Positions 32,409 through 44,800 of a stretch of DNA of 64,000 nucleotides are shown here, in pieces. Positions within the stretch are counted from its first letter, which is position 1. Each line of letters begins with the position of its first letter. Below the pieces are notes generated by a model. That model had not been told where the DNA came from, searched no databases, and saw only the letters and a program-made list of their open reading frames with translations. The translations under genes and the position numbers were made by a program. This stretch comes from Hordeum vulgare subsp. vulgare (Eukaryota; Streptophyta; Magnoliopsida; Poales; Poaceae), in contig NC_058524.1 of the NCBI RefSeq assembly GCF_904849725.1, positions 355,691,823 to 355,755,822 on the forward strand. Direction: 5' to 3'.

Positions 32409-35400
32409 ATGGCGTTGAGCGGAGGAGATTCGTCCGGATTCGTCGGTAAGCCCTAGCTTTGCTTTGGTAGCTCCAATTCGTCCCCGTGCTTCCCTTGCTG
32501 GGAGTGATTGAGGGCGAATTTATACTCCTGTTGGCCTGGAGCTTTCTTCTGCTCCAGACCTCGTGGTGGTACGAGGGTGTTGGTTGTAACCCTAAACCGG
32601 AGCGTGTAATTGTAGCTTGTTTACCGAGAATTAGCACGTTTGTGGTCCGCACCTACCGCTGCAAGGGAGGAATTCCTCCAATAACAATTTGGTTGTGCTG
32701 AATTGCTGTCTGCACAGTGCCCCGTGTAGGGGTCCGAGATTTGTGCCTTTTTGCTAGGCGCCAAATTAGCGCATATATGACAGTTGCCGGATATAGCAAA
32801 AGCGCGACATATTGTAGGATGGATTATCTCGACAATCGCCTCTACACGTTGCTAACAGATTATGTGTGGTTAAGGGTCATAGGAACTTTTTAAGCCTGCC
32901 TAAAATTTGAGTTAGCTGGTTCATGGAATTAGTAATTACTTTTGCTAGTGATACGCTGAGCATCACAAAGCTATTTTACAGTCACATGGGTGTCTTGAGC
33001 AAATGGCTTGGATATACATGGGACCAATGGTGCATAATTTGATAAGAGGCTGCTGGTAATTGCTTAAAAAGTACAAGCACTCTCTTTTTGCATGTGTCTT
33101 AGGTTTGCGTTTCTTTCTTCTCAATTCCTGAAGCAAAAGCCATTTATCTGTCTCATGTGAAATACCTGTGAATCAAAGAGTCATTCAGCATGTTGGTCTT
33201 ACGGTTCTCTGGCTTATATGATTCAATTTCAGTATGTACCATGGCAAAAATGTCTGGAACCTCCCTTCTTCAGCTTATGTGTGCATGCATCTTCTTTTTT
33301 GTAGATTGCACAATTCTGCTGCAATCAGAAATTGTAGTTGATAATAACCCCTCCAAGAGTACAAATACCAAAGAGCAGGTAATGTGCCTGTACAGTTTAT
33401 TTTCTCTCCTTCTGTGCAAACATTGAAATATTACCGGTAGTTGATTTTTGTTGCATCAGATTATTTCTATTACGGCTGAGAAAACAAGTGCTTCTGATGC
33501 GCGGGGCTCTACCTCCTTAAAGTCACCAAAAGGTGCACAAGAGAAGGCTAATTTTTTGGGAAAAGGTGGAGAACAGCCTTATGTCTACCAGCCCAATGTG
33601 TATGCTCCACAGCCACAGACAGTCTATTCTGGAGGTTAGGTTGCTATTATTTTCTGTGTACTAATAATGCTGATACTGATACATATTCTAAGCATCATTT
33701 GCACATTGTAGAGGGCAAAATACACACCCAGAATACTAAAGGGTCAAGTTTGCATTGTTGCCCACTATATTTAGTTTTTACTATTCATATAATTGATTTT
33801 TTTTGCTTGACTGGTCTTCTTTGTTCACCATTACTACTTCTGTAACTAAATATAAGACGTCTTATATTTAGTTACAGAGGTAGTAATATAAATTGCTATT
33901 GAAGTATTATATCTTGATTCTTACGAGGTTAGATGGTAGATTATTTGGTATCTCCTTTTCATGGAATATTTTTTTTAATTTGAATATTATTTTGATCTTC
34001 TGTAGGATATATCAACCCTTCAGGGCAATGGGAAGAGTATCCCTATTATGTGAGTATGGAAGGAGTCCATTCTGCGTCACCTGTAAGTAGCTGGCCGTTG
34101 AACTTGTTTCACTTTCTTAATTATGTTCCCAAGTGTTTTGCTGATGTAATTATACAATGTTAACTAGTCAATCATGCTATCTCCTGGGTATGCGAACAAC
34201 CCCCAAATGATGTATGGAGCTTATTCTCCTGTTTCAACTGTTGGAGAGGGTCAGTCCTACTCCCCTATGCACTTCCCCTTCTCAAATCCGTACTACCAGC
34301 CACCGGCTTCTCTTAGTATGGGATATTCAAATTCTGGTACTGGAATGTCTCAAGGAGACCCTATGCTTCAGCAAGAGTACTTCCTTCCTGATGGTCTTCT
34401 CTATTCACCCACAGCAGTGTACCGCCAACCATTTGGGTCATACAACAGAGGTAACTTCTGTACCTTTCAGTCTCCGGTATTATTTCAGGCAAAAGTATAT
34501 TGATTGGAAGCAATATGTGTTGTTGTGATAGATTGGTCAGAGCCATGCCAAACTAATTGTGAGTTTCTTCCGCAGCGGCAACACAACCAAGCAATGCTTC
34601 GGGACTATTTGGGCAAGGGAATGCACCATTGGCTTTTGGAATGGTATGTTGTCATGCAATTTGGACTGTTTGCACAAGCTCCCCTGGACACGTTCAGTTC
34701 AGTAAAAATGGAGCACTTATTATTGGACCTCAAGTTTGGTTATTTGTTAAGCTTACTGCGCCCTGAAATGTCCAGTACTGAGTATGCATGTTATTTGCAG
34801 CAGCATGGAACAATGTATAATTCTGGATCCTACAAGGCACACCAACAAGCTAGTAAATATGGAGGCACTACTCCTAATTGGGGTTCTGCCGGTCGTAGAT
34901 TTAATAATTTTGACTGCAACTCCAGTCAACAAAGGGGGAGCATGCCATTCAATATCCAGAATGGTGCTCTGGAGTTTCTGAACGAGCAAAACCGCGGCCC
35001 ACGTGCTGCAAAACCAAAGAAACAAGACAGAGACAATTCTTTAGTAGATGACAAAAGCGAGAAAACCACTCTGCTTATTGACAGTGAACTGTACAATCGT
35101 CCTGATTTTGCCACGGAGTACAAGGATGCGATTTTTTTTGTAATTAAATCATACACAGAGGACCATGTACATAGGAGCATTAAGTACAATGTCTGGGCCA
35201 GCACAGCTAGTGGGAATAGAAAGCTGGATTCAGCTTATCGTGCGGCCAAACAGAAAGAAGACCATTCCCGTGTTTTCTTGTTCTTCTCGGTAAGACTAGC
35301 CCCTTTCTTTTTGTAGTTTATGCTCCTGTTGATGTAAGTACGAGGCTGAGAATGATGCATTGGATCTACATGCTTTGTGTCTGTAGAGATGTGAAATTTA

Positions 35401-36069
35401 TTCTGATTCATAACTGCTTATAGGTTAATGGCAGTGGTCAGTTCTGCGGTGTTGCTGAGATGATTGGACCTGTTGACTTCGACAGGAGCGTTGATTATTG
35501 GCAGCAAGACAAGTGGAGTGGCCAGTTTCCTGTGAAGTGGCACATTATTAAGGATGTCCCAAACACCCTACTCCGGCACATCACTCTTGAGAACAATGAC
35601 AACAAACCTGTAACAAATAGCAGGGACACTCAGGAGGTAAAAACTATTCTAGTTTTTATGGGGAATACTTGGAAGGGAGAAGATATGTTAACCAAATTAA
35701 TAACTCATGCAGGTCAAGCTAGAGTATGGTCTCCAGATGCTAAGCATATTCAAGAATCATGAGGCCGAGACAACCATTGTGGAGGACTTCGACTTCTATG
35801 AGCAACGGGAGGAAGCCTTGAAGGAAAATAGACGTCAGCAGCAGCCTGGCAGCGCAGAGTCCCTGAAGCCAACAGATGCTAAGGCTGTAGGAAGTTCTGT
35901 TACTCATATCGTGGATTCATTTTCTCGAAGCGTCCAGCTGAAAGAGATCGAGAAAAGTGATAAGAGAACTGATGGTGCCATCTCAGTGAATGGTTCACAG
36001 ACAGCTACCGTCAAGGCCGAAAAAAGCACTGCAAACAAAACTACAGGTTCTGTGGAGGAGAGCAGTTGA
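32409..36069 (+). CDS. ECT/YTHDF-type YTH-domain protein (m6A RNA reader), nine exons, 590 aa
   Basis: Intact host gene. Exons: 32409-32445, 33305-33378, 33460-33634, 34006-34082, 34168-34450, 34576-34643, 34801-35289, 35424-35636, 35713-36069. All eight introns are GT-AG and phases agree, giving 1773 coding bases. Residues 1-335 are rich in Y, P, S, G, N and Q ([34 protein letters not shown]), typical of disordered ECT N-termini. The YTH domain spans about residues 346-485: [83 protein letters not shown]. The aromatic cage tryptophans expected to hold N6-methyladenosine are at 370, 427 and 432. The tail from 486 is charged. By family knowledge it binds m6A-marked mRNA in the cytoplasm and affects its fate. 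The paralogue cannot be named; exons 1-2 are the least certain. Confidence 0.93.
33832..33885. mobile_element. Stowaway-like MITE (near-perfect palindrome) in intron 3
   Basis: 54 bp reading as an inverted repeat centred on gacgtc (33856-33861). The arms TACTACTTCTGTAACTAAAT and its complement have one mismatch. TA at each end fits the Stowaway TA target. It lies within intron 3 of the YTH gene, away from both splice sites. Confidence 0.8.
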
Positions 36070-36427
36070 TTACCTCCTGCCATTTACTAGTTTGGAGCAG
36101 CAGTTGGATCCATATGATTTGATGCTCGTCTGGAGTTGAGAAGGGAAAAAGCTGCCGATTCGGGTTTAGATTTGGGCTGCTGCTGCTTGCAGTTGTGAAC
36201 ATCATACTCCTTATTTCGCCTCCATTTAGGTTATAGTTTTTCAATATCATAGTTTCAAAATTCTTGTTTGTGGATCCTTGCTTCTGTGTTCTTTCTTGTT
36301 TTCTTCTCTCTTTGTTTTACTTGCGTTGTGTCGTGAATGCTGTTCAGTTTTAGTGGCCTTCTCATCACTTTTGGTTTACCGTCTGTCATAAATGCTGCCC
36401 AGTTGTGTTGTGAATGATGTTCTCTTT
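36070..36427 (+). other. 3' UTR and immediate downstream region of the YTH gene
   Basis: AT- and T-rich sequence after the stop, with no further ORF supported. No exact AATAAA is seen. Plant polyadenylation signals are loose, so the end of the transcript is not fixed here. Confidence 0.5.
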
Positions 36428-36432
36428 TACTA

Positions 36433-36503
36433 CTCCCTCCGTCTCATAATATCATCATCGAGTGTAGTGTCAAAAAGGTTTTAAAATTATGAGACGGAGG
36501 GAG
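36433..36503. mobile_element. Stowaway-like MITE, 71 bp
   Basis: Terminal inverted repeats CTCCCTCCGTCTCATAAT and ATTATGAGACGGAGGGAG, flanked by TA on both sides (36431-36432 and 36504-36505). Shorter than most Stowaways because the middle is reduced. Confidence 0.92.
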
Positions 36504-36505
36504 TA

Positions 36506-37507
36506 GTGTTTTAGCCATAAGAAGCGGCAGATTTATGCATCAACAACATTTCATAATCTACAGCTCTGTGATATTTCATCTCTATACCTCTTATCTTTTC
36601 TCATTCTCTTTTAAGACAGGCGTGTAACTTTTGAATCGTGGACTTGCCTGCTGTCTAACTAATGATGAGTGATATGCGTCCTAGTTGTCGGGCACAATCC
36701 TTGTTGTCCATCCTCGATGCCGGCTTCACCCATGCTTCCAAAGGTGTCCCGTCTTTTGATGAGATGATGTCTATCGTTTTGATGGAGTAGACTTTGACGA
36801 TCTGATTATGTATGTGTAAGGACGTCCGTTTTGGTGGAGTAGACTTTGACGATCCGATTATGAATGTGTAAGGACGTCACGCCTCAGCAATTGTTAAACC
36901 AACTCAGAAAGATTATTGACCATGTCGGAGCACGATTAACATGACCACGAGGATCTATTTTCTGCATGCAAAGGAAGAACAAACAAAAAACTGAAATTGC
37001 AATTTGAATATTGTGAATATGAGAGGAAAGCTTTCTTGATGACAATGAGGTCCCGTGACATCTTGGTCTGGTCGAAGAACACAAACGAAGGACCTGAAGT
37101 TATATCCATGACAAACTTTTAATCTAAACAAAACCAAGTCTAAACGGGTCCAAAGGGCTGTATATATGAGGGGATAGAGGAGGATTTTCATGACCCTCTC
37201 GAGGGGAGGTCCGAAACCAACCCTAACTTAGTTTCGCCCCACACACAGACTAAAAACAGTCTCAGTTTCGCCCCACACACGGACTCGAAAAACAGTCTAT
37301 AATGTGATATTTCGAAATTACATGGCTGTGACTCAATAATATGGCGATGCATCACCTATAATAGCCTATGGACAAAATTTATGAAGTGACATCTTGTATA
37401 TTTCGTCCAAGCCTTCCTGCTCTCATTATGATAGCTTCATAGTGCAAAAATCGTTCTTTCCCCCGCGCGCACCTTCTTCTCCATGCTTGATCCCCTCTCC
37501 AATGATC
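36506..37507. other. Unassigned intergenic stretch with two short direct repeats
   Basis: No gene is supported in this 1 kb. It holds a two-copy tandem repeat of about 52 bp (36781-36832 and 36833-36884, ggagtagactttgacgat...attatg.atgtgtaaggacgtc). It also has two copies of gtttcgccccacacac about 35 bp apart (from about 37227 and 37265). A gggctgtatatatgagggga at about 37155-37174 resembles a TATA region with nothing coding after it. Confidence 0.6.
36781..36884 (+). repeat. Tandem duplication, two units of about 52 bp
   Basis: Units differ at a few positions (gatctgattatgtatg versus gatccgattatgaatg). No coding meaning is seen. Confidence 0.85.
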
Positions 37508-39317
37508 TGTTGGGGAACGTTGCATTGGGAAACAAAATTCTTCCTACGCACACGAAGACCTATCATGGTGATGTTCATCTACGAGAGGGAGATTTAATCC
37601 ACATACCCTTGTAGATCGCTCAGCGGGAAGCGTTAAGAAACGCGGTTGATGTAGTGGTACAACTTCGTGATTCAAATCACCGTCGTCCCACGATCCGTCC
37701 CACGATCCGGTCCGATCTAGCACCGAACGGATGGCACCTCCACGTTCAGCACACGTACAACTCGATGATGATCTCGGCCTTCTTGATCCAGCAAGAGATA
37801 CGGATAAGTAGATGAGTTCTCCGGCAGCGTGACGGCGTGCCGATGTTGGTGATGATCTATTCCTGCACGGCTCTGTCCGAGCTCCGCAGAAATCTAATCT
37901 AGAGGAAGAACTACAAGTGTAGGTTTCAGTTGCACGTGGCAAAGTTGTGTCTCAAAAAGCCCTAAACCTCTAGTATATATAGGAGGAGACAAGGGGTGGG
38001 GCAAGCCCTTAGGGCGCCGACCAAAGAGGCCCTCCTTGGGTCGGCCGAAGTGGGAGGGAGGAGTCCTTCTCCAATTCTCCAATCCCACTTGGATTAGGAC
38101 TCCTTCCTTATTTTCCCACCCATTTTGGATTTTCCACTTTTTCCTCATGGGCTTTCCTTGAATGAATTTGTCAGCCAATTATACCTTATTGCACATCCAA
38201 TAAACCCATGTAGACCCCTTGGGGCGTGGTGGGCCCACCCAGTGGGCCCCCGGAACCCATTCGTCACTCCCGGTACACTGCCGACAATGCCCGAAAACCT
38301 TCCGGAATCCAAACACCAACTTCCTATATATCAATCTTCGTTTCCGGACCATTCCAGAAACCGTCATGACGTCCGTGATCTCATCCGGGACTCTAAACAA
38401 CCTTCGGTCACCAACACATATAACCCAACTATACTAAAAACGTCACCGAACCTTAAGTGTGCAGATCCTGCGGGTTCGAGAACTATGCAGACATGACCCG
38501 AGACACTCCCTCGTCAATATTCAATAGCGGGACCTGGATGCCCATATTGGATCCTACATATTCTACGAAGATCTTATTGGTTGAACCTCTGTGCCAAGGA
38601 TCCATATAATCCCGTATATCATTCCCTTTGTCCTTCGGTATGTTACTTGCCCGAGATTTGATCGTCGGTATCCGTATACCTATTTCAACCTCGTTACCGG
38701 AAAGTCTCTTTACTCGTTCCGTAATACAAGATCCCGTGACTTACACTTGAGTCACATTGATTGCAAGGCTTGTGTGTGATGTTGTAGTACCGAGTGGGCC
38801 CCGAGATACCTCTCCGTCACACGGAGTGACAAATCCCAGTCTTGATCCATGCTAACTCAACGGACACCTTCGGATATACCTGTAGAGCACCTTTATAGTC
38901 ACCCAGTAACGTTGTGACGTTTGATACACACAAGGTATTCCTCTGGTGTCAGTGAGTTACATGATCTCATGGTCATAGGAATGAATACTTGACACACAGA
39001 AAACAATAGCAACAAAATGACACGATCACATGCTACGTTTATAATTTGGGTCTTGTCCACCACATGATTCTCCTAATGATGTGATCCCGTTATCAAGTGA
39101 CAACACTTGTCTATGGTTAGTAAATTAACCTTGACCATCTTTGATCAACGAGCTAGTCAACTAGAGGCTCACTAGGGACAGTGTTTTGTCTATGTATCCA
39201 CACATGTATTTGTGTTTCCAATCAATACAATTATAGCATGGATAATAAACGATTATCATGAACAAAGAAATATAATAATAACTAATTTATTTTTGCCTCT
39301 AGAGCATATTTCCAACA
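37508..39317 (-). repeat. 3' LTR of element D (1810 bp)
   Basis: Plus strand TGTTGGGGAACGTTGC to TATTTCCAACA. The polypurine tract follows in inverted form (gtctcccacttgc, 39318-39330). Subfamily is like the LTRs of element A and fragment E. Confidence 0.9.
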
Positions 39318-39330
39318 GTCTCCCACTTGC

Positions 39331-41877
39331 ACTAGAGTCAATAAGCTAGTTCACATCACTATGTGATTTTAACTAATCCAACACCCATACAGTTCTGGGG
39401 TTTGATCACGTCTTGCTTGTGAGAGAGGTTTTAGTCAACGGTTCTAAACCTTTCAAATCCGTGTGTGCTTTACAAATCTTTATGTCATCCTATAGATGTT
39501 GCTACTACGTGCTACTTGGAAATATTCCAAATGACTACTCTACTATACGAATCCGTTTTACTACTCAAAGTTATTTTGATTAGTGTCAAAGCTTGCATCA
39601 ACGTAACCCTTTACGGCGAACTCTTTAATCACCTCCATAATCGAGAAAGATTCCTTAGTCCATTAGTTACTAAGGATAACTTTGACCGCTGTCCGGTGAT
39701 TCAATCCTGGATCACTCTGTGTACCCCTTGATAGACTCATGGCAAGGCACACATCAGGTGCGGTACACAGCATGGCATACTTTAGAGCCTACGGCTAAGG
39801 CATAGGGGACGACCTTCGTCCTTTCTCTTTCTTCTGCCATGCTCGGTATATGAGTCTTACTCAAATTCACACCTTACAACACAACCAAGAACTCCTTCTT
39901 TGCTGATCTACTTTGAACTCCTTCAAAAACCTGTCAAGGCATGTATTTCATTGAAAGTTCTATAAGCGTTTTGATCTATCTTTATAGATCCTGATGCTCA
40001 ATGTTCAAGTAGCTCTATCTAGGTTTTCCTTTGAAAAACTCCTTTCAAACAACCCTTTATGCTTTACAGAAATTCTACATTACTTCCGATCAACAATATG
40101 TCAACCACATATACTTATCACGAATTCTATAGTGCTCCCACTCACTTCTTTGGAAATACAAGTTTCTCATAAACCTTGTATAAACCCAAAAGCTTTGATC
40201 ATCTCATCAAAGCGTATATTCCAACTCCGAGATGCCTGCAACAGTCCATAGAAAGATTGTTGGAGCTTGCATACTTGTTAGCATCCTTAGGATCGACAAA
40301 ACCTTCTGGTTGTATCACATACAACCTTTCCTCAAGGAAACCGTCGAGGAAACAATGTTTTGACATCCTATGTGCAATATTTCATAAATAATGCATCAAC
40401 TACTAACCTAATTCCAACAGACTTTTAGCATTGCTACGAGTGAGAAAGTCTCATCATAGTCAACTCTTTGAACTTGTTGGAAACATCTTTGCGATAAGTC
40501 GAGCTTTTCTTAATGGTGACTTTTCACCATCATCGTGTGTCTTCCCTTTAAAGATCCATCTTTACTTAATAGTCCTATGACCATCAAGTAGTTCTTCCAA
40601 AATCTACACTTTGTTTTCATACATGGATCCTCTCTCGGATTTCATGGCCTCCAGCCATTTGTCGGAATCCGGGCCCACCATCGCTTCTCCATAGCTCATA
40701 GGTTCATTGTTGTTCAACAACATGACCTCCAAGACAGGGTTACCGTACCACTCTATAGCAGTACGCGACCTTGTCGACCTACGAGGTTTGTCGTAACTTG
40801 ATCCGAAGCTCAATGATCACCATCATCAGTTTCCATTTCAGTTGGTGTAGGCGCCACAAGAACTACTTCCTGTGCCCTGCTACACACTAGTTGAAGTGAC
40901 GGTTCAACAACCTCATCAAGTTCCACCACCATCCCACTCAATTCTTTCGAGATAAACCTTTCCTCGAGAAAGGACCCATTTCTAGAAACAAACACTTTGC
41001 TTCCGGATCTGAGATAGGAGATGTACCCAACTGTTTTGGATATCCTATGAAGATGCATTTATCCGCTTTGGGTTCGAGCTTATCACGCTGAAATTTTTCA
41101 CATAAGCGTCGCAGCCCCAAACTTTCAAGAAACGACAGCTTAGGTTTCTCCAAACCATAGTTCATACGGTGTCATCTCAACGGAATTACGTGGTGCCCTA
41201 TTTAAAGTGAATGTGGTTGTCTCTAATGCATAACCCATAAACGATAGTGATAATTCGATAAGAGACATCATAGTATGCACCATATCCAATAGGGCGCGGC
41301 TATGACGTTCGGACACACCATCACACTATGGTGTTCCAGGCGGCATGAGTTGTGAAACAATTTTCACATTGTCTTAATTGTGTACCAAACTCGCAACTCA
41401 TATATTCATCTCTATGATCATATTGTACACATTTTATCCTCTTGTCACGAAGATCTTCAACTTCACTCTGAAATTACTTGAACCATTCAATAATCCAGAC
41501 ATGCGTTTTATCAAGCAAATACACTGGTATCTACTCAAATGATCTGTTAAGTTAGAACATAACGATATCCATTGCGTGCCTCAGTACTCATTGGACTGCA
41601 TACATCAAAATGTATTACTTCCAATACGTTACTTTCTTGTTCCATCTCACTGAAAACGAGGCCTTCAGTCATCTTGCCCGAGTGGCATGATTTGCATGTC
41701 TCAAGTGATTCAAAATCAAGTGAGTCTAAACAATCCATCTGCATGGACTTTCTTCATGCGTTTACACCAATAGGCATGGTTCGCATGTCTCAAACGATTC
41801 AAAAAACGAGTGAGTCCAAAGATCCATTAGTATGGAGCTTCTTCATGCGTTTTACACCAATATGACTCAAGCGGTAG
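39331..41877 (-). pseudogene. Degenerate RNase H, RT and integrase region of element D
   Basis: Minus-strand relics. RT N-terminal ANNEPMSYGEAMVGPDSDKWLEAMKSERGSMYENKV (40813-40604) ends at a TAG (complement of 40604-40606), then a TAA at the complement of 40562-40564. Integrase C-terminal PKLSFLES, KLEPKADKCIFIGYPKQ lies at 41165-40938. Integrase core with MTEGLVFSEMEQESN and FDVCSPMSTEARNGYRYVLT lies at 41744-41547. The pre-integrase block MKKLHAD... shows a partial local duplication around 41700-41860 (cttcatgcg.ttacaccaat twice). No active protein is possible. Confidence 0.82.
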
Positions 41878-41882
41878 TGCCA
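41878..41882 (+). repeat. Target-site duplication TGCCA (left) of the 4.9-kb element
   Basis: TGCCA before TGTGGGGACC; repeated at 46826-46830. Removing the element and one copy restores the pre-integrase sequence (inverted ...gcggtagtgccacaagtaag). Confidence 0.9.
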
Positions 41883-44800
41883 TGTGGGGACCTCGACTTA
41901 CGAGTCGAGATCGCCGAATGAACGTGCTCAGTGATACCAGATATCAATGCTCACCGAACACACAGAAACTGAATAATAAGAGTCTTACATCCATACATAC
42001 CGTTTGATACAATAAATGACCATTGCGGTCAAGTCTTACATATATAGGGCCTTGAAGGCCAACACACCAAACTGGACCAAATAGCGGAATTATTGGTCGA
42101 AACCGTGAACCCATGCCATCAGCCTTAACCTACATGCATTCTGACTGGGAAGCGTCCTAGCTCGCAAGAACGTCATCGAGTTACTCTTCACCATATCCTG
42201 TTCTCTCATACATGGTCAATGAAATAACCAGTGGCAAGCCAATGAGTACTTTTGATTGTACTCGCAAACAACCCATGATATGAACAATGCAAGTGAAGGA
42301 TAACAATAATATGCATCTTTGGTTGACAACAACTTGTTGTAATAAACATGATCATGTGTATGCAACATAAGCTAGATGTTGATTTGAAGAACAAGTTACA
42401 CATATCAATATATGTGTCGGGGGCTGAACACTCCGGGTTCATCCTATATGCCAAGTCACCAAACTTGGTCATATCAACTCTTTCATATTAACACCACTTA
42501 CCACATACTCACACACACTTGGTTTATGCGAAAACGACTGGACGTAGTTTAAGCAGGATTACCCAACTGTCCTGGACTATGGACACGGCTATTCGAATAG
42601 TTTTACACTCTATAGAGGTAGTACGCTGGACCCATGAGATCCGGGAAACTTCCATGTCATCCACGACTTGCGGTATATAACATACATGAGGTAAGTACCC
42701 GATCAATGCCTTTCCCCTGACGATACTAGACAAAGAGATCCACTCGATTGGTACCCAGCCCACATGTTGTACGTCTTACGAGCACCAACTCTGGACAGTA
42801 CCAACCATGCGGGGACCAACGGTGTGCGTGGAACACGTAAAAATGACATAGTCGCCCTACCTGGCACGACCCCATCACGAGAGTGACCACACATCACTTC
42901 CGCCACTAGTAATGTGGCTCTGTGCTAGCACCGACCAGAGTAATCAACATAGCCCCGTCCCATAAAGGGGTAACGTGGTCGTACATGTAAGGTTGGGATG
43001 GTCGACACATCATAAATCTATTCCCATTTCCGAAACCATACTCACACAAATACCTGGTGCACCACTTCACCAAAAGTGGCCACCTAACTCATCATCACCC
43101 TCAGGCATTAGTGGCACCCGACGGGGTTTTCATAAACCTTTGATTTATGTCATCATCATGCTCATGCTAATACTACTTCTAACTTTACTTGTCAACATGA
43201 TATTAGCATGACCTTCATAGGTGGTAGGATCAAGCTCAATGCACGTGCTCCGGAGGAACCATTGGTAACATCACGTCACTTATGATCATATGCAACGGAA
43301 ATATTTGCTACACTAGCATGCATCATAACATATGCTCAGACATGGTCAAAGGGCTGCTTGCCTTGCTCACGTAAGTCCTCGGGGTCTTCGAGGTCTTCCG
43401 CTCCAACTCTGAGTACTCCGTCTACCCGTCAACTATCGTCGGAAACAACCACAGTAAGCCACACCAAGCAGAAATAAAAGTGCTATAAAAATGGAAGTTA
43501 TTTTTTTCTTGGACCTCTCTGGTTATAAGAAAACTTCTTGAATCTTTCCATAGGAAGTTTGGATCATCAGTGATTTCTGAATGGAGCAAAGGAGGAGTAG
43601 GGGATTCTTTATGAATCCCACAAAAAAATATTATGATAAAAATGAGTGGAGGCACTCATTTAACAGAGAAAGTTTTTAGAAATATTTAGGAAGTTGTTTC
43701 ACTGGATTTGGAGTTGAAATGAATATTCTATGGATTTTCAAATACTAGATAAATAGCAATGGGAAGCTATTTATTTAATGCAACAGAATAAAGCCTGATA
43801 AAAATGTTGGCTTTGGCTCAAAAAATGGGGTATGATTTTAGAAGGCTCTGGAAATTGGAATCACTCCATTTGGAGCTGATTTGGATCCTCTAGGAATTTC
43901 ACAAGGTGGGGATTAAATCATCCAAATTTGGATTTAAATAAAAACACCACATAAAGGTTGCTTGGAAAAATGTGCAAAGTACATATTTGGATAGATCTTG
44001 ATTTTAGGGACCTGCAGAAATTTGAATCAAAATTTTTGGAGTTAGAATGATTTTAATATGAATTTTTGAAATTTACACATAAAGAAAAGAATGGAAGGGG
44101 GGGGGGGAGTTTATCGTGCGCTTGGGCGCCAGGTAGCCAATGGGCCGGCCCGGTTGCGCAGACCGCTTGGGAGGCCGTGGTGACGTTGAAGATGCACCGA
44201 GGGAATACGCCTCCCCTGGGGGAAGGAGGCTACACCTCACCCCGTCTCCACTTAATGGGGAGAGGCCCACCCGCCAGCCTCGCTGGCCGGTCGACAGGCG
44301 GGGCCCAGCGGCTGACGAGGTCTTCTTCTTCCTCTTTCCATGGGAGAGATCAGGGGAGTCCGGCGGCTGCTGCCGGTGCTACAGGGCACGGCTTCTAGCG
44401 TTCCAACCACCGGAGGGCTCAGGGAAGTGAGCCGCACCCATCCTGGTGCCGTTTGCCTGCCGGGGAGAGCCGTTGTGACGAGGGCTCGGCTGACAGCGGG
44501 AATGGCCGTCGACCTCCCTGGTTGCACGCACTAGGCGCCCTGCATTGGAGCTGCAGCGAGGGGGAAAGCTTCGGGGAGACGAGGGGAAGGTGCCAGCAAT
44601 CCCGAAGGGAGGAGAACCCAGGGGGTTGAGAGAATTTAGGGGGGGGGCGGCGGCGAACGGTGGCACGTCGGCCATTGCAGGCATTGGAGAGCCCTAGAGG
44701 AGGAGCTTCCGGCTTCCTGGGATTGCTGGAGGAGGAGGGAAGAGCATATGACTGAGAGTGGCTTGGGGGAGAGAGGATAAAGGAGAGGGGCGACGCGGTG

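Noticed and set aside
32221..32652. Minus-strand ORF of 143 codons over the YTH gene start
   Set aside because: Antisense to the CT-rich 5' leader and exon 1; arginine/glutamate-rich by composition only.
34504..35316. Single 270-codon ORF beginning in intron 5 of the YTH gene
   Set aside because: It reads through exons 6 and 7 and the introns between them; splice signals and phase support the nine-exon model, and its N-terminal part is intronic or out of frame.
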